A stretch of 64,000 nt of DNA. Source: Ferirhizobium litorale. GTDB taxonomy: Bacteria > Pseudomonadota > Alphaproteobacteria > Rhizobiales > Rhizobiaceae. A program made the translations under genes and the position numbers. Under the pieces are notes generated by a model. That model searched no databases. It had not been told where the DNA came from and saw nothing but the letters and a program-made list of their open reading frames with translations. Position 1 is the stretch's first letter; every line of letters begins with the position of its first letter. This document shows positions 43,118-52,328 of this stretch, one piece after another. The DNA lies in contig JALDYZ010000007.1 of assembly GCA_030028905.1 (NCBI GenBank), positions 186,001 through 250,000 of the forward strand. The letters are read 5' to 3'.

Positions 43118-44643
43118 CAGACCTGCTGCAGTGATTCGGATTTGCCTATTCCAGCCCTTGTGCACCAGTCGCGCAAGGGGGCGAGTGCTTCGTGTTCGAA
43201 AGCCACGTCGAGATAGGCAAGGGTGCGGGGCATGTGTTTCATGTAGCCGGGCTTGCCATCGCGCTGCATGAGGCGGACCCACAGGCCGTTCAGCTTGCAG
43301 GCGCGCTGCGCCGACATGATGGCCCAGTCCTTTTTGAACCGCGCCTCGTCAAAGGTGCTATCTAGGCGGCGCAGGGCCAGATAGTCCTGCATCAACTGCT
43401 CGAAAAGATCGCGCGCGATGGTGACACGTGCGTCCTGGGCAATCGAAACGAGGTCGTAGGCTGTGGGCCCGATCATCGAATCCTGGAAGTCGATGATGCC
43501 GATTCGGTCATTGCCCGTCCTGTCTCCCCGCCAGATGATGTTGGGTGAATGGTAGTCGCGAAGCAGCAGGTTGGTCTCGCCACCTGCAAGCTGGTCGATC
43601 AAACCGTCCCAGATCGCTAGATACTCTTGGCGCTCCTCGTCGGTCGCGGGCGCGCCGCGCTTCCAGGGCAAATGCCAATCGACGAGTAGACGTGCTTCCA
43701 TCTTCATTGCCGTGCGATCGAAATCCGGGATGTGGTGGACATAATCGTCCGTCACCCTGATATCGCGTCGTGCCGGCAGCGCATGCAGGGCGGCGAGGCA
43801 TGCGACGGATTGGCGATAGCGCTCCGCGATCGGCTTGCCATCGCCGTCGAGGATGCCGTCGCTGCCGAGATCCTCGATCAGCAAGATGCCAGCTTCGTAG
43901 TCCGCATCGAAAACTTCGGGGGCGGCGAAGCCGCGTTCGCGCAAGTATCGCGATACCGCCACGAAAGGATAGGCGTCCTCGGCAATATGAGCGACCTTGG
44001 GGTATGGCTTGCCGTCAAGTACCGGTGGGCCTTCGGGCTGGCGAGGCCAGTCCATCAGGATGATTCGCTCCCCCTTCGGCGCTCGGAAGTACTCGTAGGC
44101 GCGCACCGAGGCATCGCCTGTCAGATACCGGCGTCGGACACCGCCGTATCCACGCTGCTCAAGAAAATCCCGGATGGCGATCACACGGCGGATCCTTGCC
44201 GCGTTGGGTTCTGGCGCTGCGATCGTCACGCGTCGGCCGTCGCCCTCGTGCTCGATGCGCAGGCGGATGCGGTCGCTCGGCAAATCGTCCTCGGCCATCT
44301 GCGGCCATTCGATCAGGGCGATGCCGTTCGAAAGCGCCTCGTCGAGGCCGAGTTCCTCGAGTTCACTCGGATCGCTGATCCGATAGAGGTCGAAATGGGC
44401 GACCGGGATCTTGAGATCATAGGTTTGGACAAGCGTGAAGGTTGGGCTCGGCACCTCGAGGTCGCCGTCATCGGCGATGGCGCGGATGAGCGCGCGCGCA
44501 ATCGTCGACTTTCCTGCACCGAGATCGCCGGAAAGGGCCAGGCAATCTCCGGGTTTGACCGCCAGCGCCAGATCCTCTCCAAAGCGGATCATCGCGGCTT
44601 CGTCGGCAAGGTGGATCGAGATCAGGTCGTTTTGTTCGTTCAT
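43117..44643 (-). CDS. TsaE-AmgK fusion protein
   Basis: 508 residues in two domains. Residues 1-150: TsaE, the ATPase of tRNA t6A37 synthesis (Walker A GDLGAGKST at 39-47, SPTFTLVQTYD, HFDLYRISDPSELEELGLDE). Residues about 170-500: aminoglycoside-phosphotransferase fold resembling the MurNAc/GlcNAc kinase AmgK, catalytic Asp363 in LRDYHSPN and metal-binding DFQDSMIGP. ATG 44643 overlaps the divL stop. Fused TsaE/phosphotransferase proteins are known from Rhizobiales. The joint role of tRNA modification and wall recycling is unexplained. Confidence 0.93.
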   Translation of the reverse strand: MNEQNDLISIHLADEAAMIRFGEDLALAVKPGDCLALSGDLGAGKSTIARALIRAIADDGDLEVPSPTFTLVQTYDLKIPVAHFDLYRISDPSELEELGLDEALSNGIALIEWPQMAEDDLPSDRIRLRIEHEGDGRRVTIAAPEPNAARIRRVIAIRDFLEQRGYGGVRRRYLTGDASVRAYEYFRAPKGERIILMDWPRQPEGPPVLDGKPYPKVAHIAEDAYPFVAVSRYLRERGFAAPEVFDADYEAGILLIEDLGSDGILDGDGKPIAERYRQSVACLAALHALPARRDIRVTDDYVHHIPDFDRTAMKMEARLLVDWHLPWKRGAPATDEERQEYLAIWDGLIDQLAGGETNLLLRDYHSPNIIWRGDRTGNDRIGIIDFQDSMIGPTAYDLVSIAQDARVTIARDLFEQLMQDYLALRRLDSTFDEARFKKDWAIMSAQRACKLNGLWVRLMQRDGKPGYMKHMPRTLAYLDVAFEHEALAPLRDWCTRAGIGKSESLQQV

Positions 44644-47240
44644 TCGGCTGCAACGGTGTGGCTGAGCTGGCCGGATGGAATCCGGCAAGACACCGTCGTA
44701 CCGCGCCCGGGGCGGCTGTCAATCGAAACCTTGCCGTTGTGCAGGCTGACGAAGCTTTCGACGATCGAAAGACCGAGGCCGGCACCGCTGCGCTTGCCAC
44801 CCTTGCCGCTTGACGCAAAGCGATCGAAGACGGCCTTCAGCATGTCTTCCGGGATGCCCGGGCCCTTGTCGGCCACGGAGAACACGAAGTCCGTGCCCTC
44901 CCGCACGCAGGAAAGCGATATGACTGTGCCCTCAGGCGCGAAATTGGCGGCGTTGGTGAGCAGTTTGATGAGGATCTGCTTGAGCCGCTGTTGGTCGGCG
45001 ACGATGACGCCAAGCGTGGCGGGTGCAACGATCTCGAGCGTGACGCCGCCATCCTGGAGACGATCGGCGATCTGGATTGAGACGTCATCGAGCAACTCGT
45101 CGAGGTTCACTTCGGAATAGTTGAGCTGCATGATGCCGGCATCGACCGTGGCCAGGTCGAGAATGTCGTTTACGATCGTCAGCAGCACCGAGGACGATGT
45201 GGAAATATGGTCGATGTATTCGGCCTGGCGGTCGTTGAGGTCGCCGATGCCCGGCGTCTTCAACAGGTCGGTGAAGCCGATGATGTTCGTCAGCGGCGAA
45301 CGCAATTCGTAGGAGACATGCTGGACAAAGTCGTTCTTCAACGCGTCGGCCTTGCGAAGCGCGTCGTTCTTCTCGGTCAGCGCTCGCTCTGCCCGCACAC
45401 TGTCGGTCATGTTGACGAAGGTCAGCATGGTCTGAGCGTTGGGGAGCGGGGTCACCGCGTAGTCGAGCACCAGGCCCGACAACAGCTCGAGCGTACCCTG
45501 CCTCGACGGGCGCTCGTCCTCGAAGCTGGTGATCATCTGGCCGAAGCTGCGCCAGCCATCTGCCTGGTCGTAGGATTGCGCGCAGGCTGTTTCGATGGCA
45601 CGGATGTGACTACCCGGCGCTGCCTCGGCTTCGGTGATCCCCCAGAGCGCCCGGAACGCGGGATTGGAAAGCTTGATGCGCCCGTCCGGACCGAACACCG
45701 CGACACCTTCCGACAGGTGATCGATGGTTTCGCCCTGAACCTTCACCAGCGTGTTGTAGCGGGTCTGCAGATTGACCTGTTCGGTGAGGTTCTCGAAGAC
45801 CCAGGTCGCGCCACCCTGCGGGTGTGCGGTTGCGAAGACCCGCAGGATCTGTCCGTTCGGCAGATGCCAGAGGTCGCTCTGCGTGTCGAGCGAACGATAG
45901 ACCGAGAGGGCATTTTCCTTCCAGGCTTTCCAGTTGAGCTGTTCGGAAAGCTTGCCGGTCTCGCGCAACCGATCCAGCATCTCCCCGTTGTCCGGCTTCG
46001 ACTCAAGGAAGGTGAGGTCGATTTCCCAAAGCTGGACGAAGGCCTGGTTGTAAAATTGCAGGCGACGGTTCCCGTCGAAGATCGCCACCGGCGTCGCCAG
46101 ATGGTCGAGCGTTTCGGCGTGGCTCTTCAGGGTGCGTTTCAGTTCCTCGCGCACCGCTTCGATCTCGGAGACATCGATCGCCATGCCGGCCGAGCCGCTC
46201 GCACCCTTGACGTCGACGACATCGAAGAAGGCGCGGTTACCGTGGACGACGGTCGAGAGCTTGTCCCTAAACGGTGATTCGGATGTCGCCGTGGCGCGGA
46301 TCTTTTCGCGCGCTATGGTGTTCAGCAGTTCGCGTTTCTCGCGCACCGCCTGCTCCGGTGACGGCGCATCGACCGCTTCGCCATAGGCCTCGTTGACCCA
46401 GGTAAGCTGGCCATCGGGATCGCGCTGCCACACGGGCATGTCGATGGAATCGAGCAGGTTCTGAAAGGTCGAGATCGAGGTCATCATGCGATCACGCTCG
46501 ATCTTCAGTTCGGCAAGTTCGGCGCGAAGGTTGTTGAGCGCCACGAAACGCACGAATGCCCTGCCACCGGAAACACGTCCCTGCGCCTCGATGACTTCGT
46601 CGCGCTGGGTTTCGACCACCGTATCGAAGCTCTGCGCCTTGCCGCGCAAAAGATCGATCAGGCGCTCGAGTTCTGCGGCGGAGCGGGAATTCAGCCAGCG
46701 GCCGAACGCCAGGAACTCGCTGTCCTGTTGCGGTGCGCCGGTTTCGATCGGGAGCTGACCGAGGAATTCCGGCTGGCCGTTCGGGCCGTCCCATATGACG
46801 ATGCGACGGTTCTTGTCGGCGATCAGCGCCTCGAAGCGGGAAATGCGCTGGTTGGCATCTGACAAGGCGGAGCGGATCTCGCGGCTCTCGGTTTCGAGGT
46901 TGCCCTTCTGGCGCACAAGCCAGATTGCCGAGAGGACGACCGCCGATATCACGCCGATGACCAGGGAAAAGCTCATGGCTTCGGAAGAGGTGAACAGCCG
47001 CGCCGCCACGGGCGTTCGCCCTTCGACCTCGGCGACTGCGGTGCCGGCAAAACCGGCGAGCGCTGTTCCCGAAATGCAGTACCGCCAGAAACGGGAAAGA
47101 TTGCGCGAGCCGACAAGACGCACCTTCCGTTCGTCCGCATGCGCCTTTCCACCGGCGCAGCTGCGCTCGCCGCCAATCGCGCGCGTCTCGCCCGAGCACG
47201 CGTTTGCCTGCTCAGACAGACTTTTTTTGCTTACCGACAT
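44640..47240 (-). CDS. divL: DivL-type PAS sensor kinase with Tyr at the phospho-acceptor site
   Basis: 866 residues. Two N-terminal hydrophobic segments (around 52-70 and 89-109) anchor it to the membrane, followed by coiled coil, three PAS-like regions (about 250-680), a HisKA helix and a GHKL ATPase (GPGIPEDML, GAGLGLSIVESF). The H-box reads QHVSYELRSPL, with Tyr644 where kinases have His. That substitution defines DivL, which in Caulobacter controls CckA and so CtrA activity. The start at 47240 is the longest; others are possible. First gene of the divL-addA operon. Confidence 0.9.
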   Translation of the reverse strand: MSVSKKSLSEQANACSGETRAIGGERSCAGGKAHADERKVRLVGSRNLSRFWRYCISGTALAGFAGTAVAEVEGRTPVAARLFTSSEAMSFSLVIGVISAVVLSAIWLVRQKGNLETESREIRSALSDANQRISRFEALIADKNRRIVIWDGPNGQPEFLGQLPIETGAPQQDSEFLAFGRWLNSRSAAELERLIDLLRGKAQSFDTVVETQRDEVIEAQGRVSGGRAFVRFVALNNLRAELAELKIERDRMMTSISTFQNLLDSIDMPVWQRDPDGQLTWVNEAYGEAVDAPSPEQAVREKRELLNTIAREKIRATATSESPFRDKLSTVVHGNRAFFDVVDVKGASGSAGMAIDVSEIEAVREELKRTLKSHAETLDHLATPVAIFDGNRRLQFYNQAFVQLWEIDLTFLESKPDNGEMLDRLRETGKLSEQLNWKAWKENALSVYRSLDTQSDLWHLPNGQILRVFATAHPQGGATWVFENLTEQVNLQTRYNTLVKVQGETIDHLSEGVAVFGPDGRIKLSNPAFRALWGITEAEAAPGSHIRAIETACAQSYDQADGWRSFGQMITSFEDERPSRQGTLELLSGLVLDYAVTPLPNAQTMLTFVNMTDSVRAERALTEKNDALRKADALKNDFVQHVSYELRSPLTNIIGFTDLLKTPGIGDLNDRQAEYIDHISTSSSVLLTIVNDILDLATVDAGIMQLNYSEVNLDELLDDVSIQIADRLQDGGVTLEIVAPATLGVIVADQQRLKQILIKLLTNAANFAPEGTVISLSCVREGTDFVFSVADKGPGIPEDMLKAVFDRFASSGKGGKRSGAGLGLSIVESFVSLHNGKVSIDSRPGRGTTVSCRIPSGQLSHTVAAE

Positions 47241-47378
47241 CCCCGGTATGTCTCCGTCCTATGTGCCGCATGATCGACAAGACATCCCGCTCCCGCGAAC
47301 GCCCGGTGAACCCGGAAAATCGCGAATCACGTGATAAAACAATACTGTCTTAGGGAATCCGCGGGAAGGCACCCGCCC

Positions 47379-47417
47379 AAAAAAGACGCCGCAGCGCTTG
47401 GTCGGCGCTGCGGCGTC
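47379..47417 (-). terminator. Intrinsic terminator of ahcY
   Basis: A 13-bp perfect stem GACGCCGCAGCGC/GCGCTGCGGCGTC (47385-47397 with 47405-47417) and 7-base loop, followed on the minus strand by six T residues. It separates ahcY from divL. Confidence 0.93.
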
Positions 47418-47445
47418 CAGATGTTGTGGATGCTAAACTAACAGA

Positions 47446-48846
47446 TCAATACCTGTAGTGTTCCGGCTTGAACGGGCCCTTCTGAGTGACGCCGATATAG
47501 GCCGCCTGCTCGCCGGAAAGCTCGGTGAGCCTTACGCCAAGCTTGTCGAGATGCAGCCTGGCGACCTTTTCGTCGAGGTGCTTCGGCAAGACGTAGACCT
47601 CGTTGCCATAGCCGCCGGTGTTGTTGAACAGTTCAATCTGGCCGAGGACCTGGTTGGTAAACGAGGCCGACATGACGAAGGACGGATGGCCGGTCGCGTT
47701 GCCAAGGTTCAGCAGGCGGCCTTCCGAAAGCAGGATGATGCGGTTGCCCTTGGGCAGTTCGATCATGTCGACCTGCGGCTTGATGTTGGTCCACTTCATG
47801 TTGCGGAGCGCCGAAACCTGGATCTCGTTGTCGAAGTGGCCGATATTGCCGACGATCGCCATGTCCTTCATCTCGCGCATGTGCTCGATGCGGATGACGT
47901 CCTTGTTGCCTGTGGTGGTGATGAAAATATCGGCAGAATCCACCACGTCTTCGAGGCGGACGACTTCGAAGCCGTCCATGGCTGCCTGCAGAGCGCAGAT
48001 CGGATCGATTTCGGTGACCTTGACGCGTGCTCCGGCGCCACGCAGCGAGGCGGCCGAGCCCTTGCCGACATCGCCATAGCCGCAAACGACCGCGACCTTG
48101 CCGGCCATCATCACGTCGGTGCCGCGGCGGATGCCGTCGACCAGCGATTCCTTGCAGCCGTACTTGTTGTCGAACTTCGACTTGGTGACGCTGTCATTGA
48201 CGTTGATTGCCGGGAACGGCAACAGGCCCTTTTCCGAAAGCTGGTAGAGGCGATGGACGCCGGTGGTGGTTTCCTCGGTCACGCCCTTGATCGCGTCGCG
48301 CTGCTTGGTGAACCAGCCGGGCGACGACTTGAGGCGCTTCTTGATCTGAGCGAACAAGATCTCCTCTTCCTCAGAGCCCGGGTTGGACAGCACGTCTTCG
48401 CCGGCTTCGGCACGGGCGCCAAGCAGGATGTACATGGTGGCGTCGCCACCATCGTCCAGGATCATGTTCGAGACGCCGCCGTCCGTCCATTGGAAGATGC
48501 GGTCGGTGTAGGTCCAGTAGTCCTCGAGCGACTCGCCCTTGACCGCAAAAACCGGAATGCCGGCGGCAGCGATGGCCGCAGCGGCGTGGTCCTGGGTCGA
48601 AAAGATGTTGCAGGAGGCCCAGCGGACTTCGGCGCCGAGCGCCACCAGGGTTTCGATGAGGACCGCGGTCTGGATCGTCATGTGCAGCGAGCCGGTTATG
48701 CGGGCGCCCTTCAAGGGCTTCTTTTCACCAAACTCCGCACGGCAGGCCATGAGGCCCGGCATCTCGGTTTCAGCGATCGAAATTTCCTTGCGGCCAAAAT
48801 CGGCGAGACCGATGTCGGCGACGATATAGTCCTTGTCTGTGCTCAT
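47446..48846 (-). CDS. ahcY: S-adenosylhomocysteine hydrolase
   Basis: 466 residues. It splits SAH to adenosine and homocysteine, relieving inhibition of methyltransferases. The NAD-binding [21 protein letters not shown] and the C-terminal KPEHYRY are diagnostic. ATG 48846 gives [18 protein letters not shown], the usual start; the 44 codons upstream are leader. A palindrome (48981-49000) lies 135 bases before the start. The gene ends in a strong terminator. Confidence 0.98.
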   Translation of the reverse strand: MSTDKDYIVADIGLADFGRKEISIAETEMPGLMACRAEFGEKKPLKGARITGSLHMTIQTAVLIETLVALGAEVRWASCNIFSTQDHAAAAIAAAGIPVFAVKGESLEDYWTYTDRIFQWTDGGVSNMILDDGGDATMYILLGARAEAGEDVLSNPGSEEEEILFAQIKKRLKSSPGWFTKQRDAIKGVTEETTTGVHRLYQLSEKGLLPFPAINVNDSVTKSKFDNKYGCKESLVDGIRRGTDVMMAGKVAVVCGYGDVGKGSAASLRGAGARVKVTEIDPICALQAAMDGFEVVRLEDVVDSADIFITTTGNKDVIRIEHMREMKDMAIVGNIGHFDNEIQVSALRNMKWTNIKPQVDMIELPKGNRIILLSEGRLLNLGNATGHPSFVMSASFTNQVLGQIELFNNTGGYGNEVYVLPKHLDEKVARLHLDKLGVRLTELSGEQAAYIGVTQKGPFKPEHYRY

Positions 48847-48980
48847 GAAGCTCTCCAGCTGGATAAGTGCATCCTTCGTCCGCCAGGCGGAGAGATCGAA
48901 GAAAGGATGCACGGAACTCCGCTCGTCTGGTGCGGATGCTGGATCGCCTTTAGCAGGCTTCGCGCCATCTGGCAACAAAG

Positions 48981-49000
48981 ATATAAAGAAGTCTTTATAT
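48981..49000. promoter_or_regulatory. Perfect palindrome upstream of ahcY, putative operator
   Basis: ATATAAAGA and its inverted copy TCTTTATAT separated by AG, 20 bases, in the 180-base gap between the HPr gene and ahcY. Dyads like this suit ArsR-family repressors. SahR, a regulator of SAM/SAH genes in Proteobacteria, is a candidate by gene function only; I cannot confirm the motif. Confidence 0.55.
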
Positions 49001-49026
49001 GTTTATGTCTCCGAAGGAGCCGAAAC

Positions 49027-49302
49027 TCACATCTCTTCGCCGAAACGGTTCTCGACGAGTCGCGTCAACGCGTCCAAGGCTTGTTCGGCTTCGGCGCCGC
49101 TGGCCGTCACCATAACCGTGCAGCCAGGGCTGGCCGCCAGCATCATCAATCCCATGATCGAGTTGCCGCCGACGGTGGTGCCGTCCTTTGACACGGCTAT
49201 GGTGGCGTTGAACGCTTCGACGGTCTGAACGAATTTTGCGGAAGCACGCGCATGGAGACCGCGCTTGTTGATGATCAGCAGTTCCCTTGAAAGCGGCGTC
49301 AT
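49027..49302 (-). CDS. ptsH: HPr phosphocarrier protein
   Basis: 91 residues. The active His17 is in KRGLHARASAKFV, and a regulatory Ser48 lies in GGNSIMGLMML, the target of HPr kinase. It carries phosphate from EI to EIIA in what rhizobia use as a regulatory PTS without sugar permeases. I use ATG 49302; a TTG three codons upstream with GGGA close by is an alternative start. It follows the EIIA gene by 19 bases. Confidence 0.93.
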   Translation of the reverse strand: MTPLSRELLIINKRGLHARASAKFVQTVEAFNATIAVSKDGTTVGGNSIMGLMMLAASPGCTVMVTASGAEAEQALDALTRLVENRFGEEM

Positions 49303-49321
49303 GTTCGGCAATATGTTCCCG

Positions 49322-49723
49322 TTACTTGCCGCTCAGGACACGGCTGGCCACGTTGATGTACTTCCGCCCCGCCTCCGAAGCCTCGGCCAGCGCTCTTTCC
49401 ATGTCGTTGTCGCCGCGCACGCCGGCGAGCTTGATAAGCATGGGCAGGTTTACACCGGCAATAACATCGATCGTGCCGCTTTTCATCACTGAAATTGCGA
49501 GATTGGAGGGCGTGCCGCCAAACATGTCGGTAAGAATGATGACGCCCTGGCCATCGTCTGCTCGTGCGACTGCTTCAAGGATATCCTGACGACGCTGATC
49601 CATGTCATCTTCGGGCCCGATAGAGACGGTCTCGATGAACTTCTGCGGACCAACGACATGCTCGACTGCATGACGAAACTCTTCAGCCAGCTTGCCGTGG
49701 GTGACAAGCACAAGTCCGATCAT
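49322..49723 (-). CDS. PTS EIIA component, mannose (fructose) family
   Basis: 133 residues, a lone EIIA domain. His9 in VLVTHGKLA is the phosphorylation site; LTDMFGGTPSNLA is the family motif. No EIIB, EIIC or EIID is nearby, so it is predicted to be regulatory (often called ManX/PtsM in rhizobia), transmitting PTS phosphorylation state. It is followed by HPr. Confidence 0.93.
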   Translation of the reverse strand: MIGLVLVTHGKLAEEFRHAVEHVVGPQKFIETVSIGPEDDMDQRRQDILEAVARADDGQGVIILTDMFGGTPSNLAISVMKSGTIDVIAGVNLPMLIKLAGVRGDNDMERALAEASEAGRKYINVASRVLSGK

Positions 49724-49965
49724 GTTTTACTGCTCCCATCGCACTGCAAACGGACGGCCAGATACCGCAATGCAGCATTCCAGTCCATCGGTGCGGTTCA
49801 TCTTGGCTATGAAAAGATGAAGTTCAAGCCATAAAATGAACAAATCATAGGCTTCCCGGCCGCTCAACTGATCAAGCAATCGTCAATTCGTCCAATACAC
49901 AGCCCATTGAGGGATACACAAGAATATGCTCATTCAACCGCCAAGAAACGTCGTTCCGGATGCTT

Positions 49966-50418
49966 TCAGAAGCGAAGCGCGGGGATAAATGCCGCAAGAA
50001 CGGAAACGGGATCCGGGCTGTCTGCCGGAAGCAGGACGAGGGGCAGCGAAATATTGTCAACTATATGGTATCGTTGACCTTCCGGCGGCAGACGCTCGGC
50101 CGTTGCAAGATCGATCGGTTGCACGGCATAGTCCATGAGTGCCGCCGAAATGCTCTCGGTTTCGACGATGCCGACCCCGCGAACTTCGACCAGCCCTCTT
50201 GTCGTCTCCGGTCGCGTCGCCACCACCCTGTCGTTGTGGACAGTGATGAAGACCTGGTCGTCGGCGACGAGCGCCGAAAATTGCCCGGCGCGCCTCGTCG
50301 AAGCCATGCAGGCCAGCGCGAGCGCCGATTTGCCGCAGCCCGAAGGGCCGACGAAGAGCAAACCGGTGGTGCCGGTGACGATCGCTGTCGCGTGGATGTT
50401 GCATCGCGCGGTCGTCAT
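49966..50418 (-). CDS. hprK: HPr kinase/phosphorylase, short alphaproteobacterial form
   Basis: 150 residues, about half of Bacillus HprK: only the C-terminal catalytic domain. P-loop GPSGCGKS is at residues 24-31 and VRGVGIVE is the HprK-specific loop. It phosphorylates HPr on Ser48. The start overlaps the chvG stop by 4 bases, so the sensor kinase and the PTS switch are translated together. 242 bases separate it from EIIA, with no recognisable feature. Confidence 0.92.
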   Translation of the reverse strand: MTTARCNIHATAIVTGTTGLLFVGPSGCGKSALALACMASTRRAGQFSALVADDQVFITVHNDRVVATRPETTRGLVEVRGVGIVETESISAALMDYAVQPIDLATAERLPPEGQRYHIVDNISLPLVLLPADSPDPVSVLAAFIPALRF

Positions 50419-52205
50419 GGGCCGGTATCCGAAGGCAGGCTCATGGTGAAGCGTGCACCGAGGATGGCCCCGGATTCCGGGTCGATGATGTTTTCGGCCT
50501 TCAGCGTGCCCTTGTGGGCTTCGGCGATCTGGCGGCTGATGGACAGCCCGAGGCCGGAGTTCTGACCGAAGCCTTCGCTGTCGGGTCTATCGGTGTAGAA
50601 GCGCTCGAAAATCCGGTCGATGTCCTCTGCCTGGATACCGGGGCCATTGTCTTCGACCTGAACGATCGTGCGGGTGCGCGAACGCCCCAGGCGAACGCCA
50701 ATTCGGCCTCCGTCGGCGGGAACGAACGAACGGGCGTTCTCGATGAGATTGGTGATCACCTGTCCGATGCGCAGATCGTGACCGAGCACCAGGAACTTTG
50801 CCTTGTTGCCGGGCTTTCTTTCGACCGAGAGGTCGATCTGCACGGGTTTCTTCGAACTGCGGATCTGGCGCGAGACGTCGACAAGGTTGCCCAGCAGTTT
50901 CTCCATGTCCACCTTCTTGGCGTCGACCAGGGCCAGTTCCGCATCCAGGCGGGAGGCGTCGGAGATATCGCTGATGAGCCGGTCGAGGCGGCGGACATCG
51001 TGCTGGATCACGTCCATGAGCCGCTTCTTGGATTCCTCGGTCCGCGCGAGCGGCAGGGTCTCCACTGCGCTTCGCAGCGATGTCAGAGGGTTCTTGAGCT
51101 CGTGGCTGACATCCGCAGCAAAGCTCTCGATCGCGTCGATGCGGTTGTAGAGTGCCGTCGTCATGTCGCGGAGTGCTATGGAAAGATTGCCGATTTCATC
51201 CTGACGGGAGGAAAAGTCGGGGATCTCCTCACGCTCCCGTGCGCCGCGTCGCACGCGGATCGCGGCTGCCGAAAGCCGACGCAGCGGGTTGGCGATCGTG
51301 GAGGAAAGCAGCAGCGACAGGACGACGTTGACGAGCGTCGCCACGCCGAAGGTACGCATGATGGCCAAGCGCTCGGCATGGACGATCTTGTCGATGTCGC
51401 CGGCCTGGGTCGACAGAAGAAGCACGCCCAGAACCGCGCGGAACCGCTGGATGGGAACGGCGACGGAAACGATGAGCTCGCCATTGTCGTTGACGCGCAC
51501 TACAGCACCGCGCACCCCCGTCAGGGCATTCATGACTTCCGGGTATATCGAGCCGTCGCCGCCAGGAGCTTCCTTGTAGGCAGGCAGGTTGCCCGGCTGC
51601 AGGATCTTGTTGAACCAGCCTGTCAGCCAATCGGTGAATTCGCCTGTTTCGGTCTCGAGCGGGGGCAGGTCGAATCGCAGCACCTGGCCGCGTGAATAGA
51701 GATGGCGGGAATCGAGCAGAAGGTTGGCGTCGGCATCGAAGATTCGCGCGCGGGTCCGTGTCGGCGAGATCAGGCGGCGCAGCACCGGCGCAACGCGTTC
51801 CGGGTCGATCGGAAAGTCGAGGTCCTCGTCGTTGGGGATCGGCGTGATGCTCTGCCCGGCCTGCAGTTCGAGCAGCTTTTCCGGATCGATGGTGATCGAG
51901 TTGGTATCGACGGAAGCCGAAGCGGAGATGGCGCCGGCAATGATTTCGCCCTGTGTCAGCAGGCTTTCGACGCGGGCATCGATCAGGCCCTCGCGGAACT
52001 GGTTGAGATAGAGGATGCCGCCGACAAGAACGACGAGCGCGGCAAGATTGAAGAACAGGATCCGGCGCGTCAGGCTCGAGAACACGGCATTGCCGAAGAT
52101 CCGCCGGATCAGCGTGAAGGGCCGGGACCAAAGCCGTCGGGCGCCGCGGCGGCCGATCGGGCTTTCGATCTCGTCCGTATCCCTATCCAACGGTAACGTG
52201 GCCAA
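50415..52205 (-). CDS. chvG: Sensor histidine kinase ChvG (ExoS)
   Basis: 596 residues. Membrane segments near 48-68 (ILFFNLAALVVLVGGILYL) and 290-310 bracket a large periplasmic domain. A HAMP region, H-box DVSHELKNPL with His368 and an ATPase (NLIENARSF, DNGPGI, GLGLSISRQI) follow. ChvG senses acid and envelope signals, is held back by periplasmic ExoR, and activates ChvI, controlling succinoglycan, motility and symbiosis or virulence. exoR is not in this window. It follows chvI by 123 bases. Confidence 0.96.
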   Translation of the reverse strand: MATLPLDRDTDEIESPIGRRGARRLWSRPFTLIRRIFGNAVFSSLTRRILFFNLAALVVLVGGILYLNQFREGLIDARVESLLTQGEIIAGAISASASVDTNSITIDPEKLLELQAGQSITPIPNDEDLDFPIDPERVAPVLRRLISPTRTRARIFDADANLLLDSRHLYSRGQVLRFDLPPLETETGEFTDWLTGWFNKILQPGNLPAYKEAPGGDGSIYPEVMNALTGVRGAVVRVNDNGELIVSVAVPIQRFRAVLGVLLLSTQAGDIDKIVHAERLAIMRTFGVATLVNVVLSLLLSSTIANPLRRLSAAAIRVRRGAREREEIPDFSSRQDEIGNLSIALRDMTTALYNRIDAIESFAADVSHELKNPLTSLRSAVETLPLARTEESKKRLMDVIQHDVRRLDRLISDISDASRLDAELALVDAKKVDMEKLLGNLVDVSRQIRSSKKPVQIDLSVERKPGNKAKFLVLGHDLRIGQVITNLIENARSFVPADGGRIGVRLGRSRTRTIVQVEDNGPGIQAEDIDRIFERFYTDRPDSEGFGQNSGLGLSISRQIAEAHKGTLKAENIIDPESGAILGARFTMSLPSDTGP

Positions 52206-52328
52206 GTATCGAGCCCTTTCGCAGGGGCGGAACTGGCAATTCCGCCCGCACTGGTTCTGATTGCCGGGTGCGGTCCACTACCCGTGGATCATCCTGGATG
52301 TCTACCCGAAATCCGCCATTTGGCCCGT

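Noticed and set aside
47323-47338. TCACGTGA core resembling a seventh parS upstream of divL
   Set aside because: Only 11 of 16 bases match; the arms (cgaa ... taaa) do not fit the consensus.
49009-49019. CTCC/GGAG hairpin after the HPr gene as a terminator
   Set aside because: Stem of only four pairs and no U-tract directly after it.
48847-49026. SAH or SAM riboswitch upstream of ahcY
   Set aside because: I could not fold the leader into a known SAH or SAM-II consensus; the palindrome at 48981-49000 is the only clear signal.
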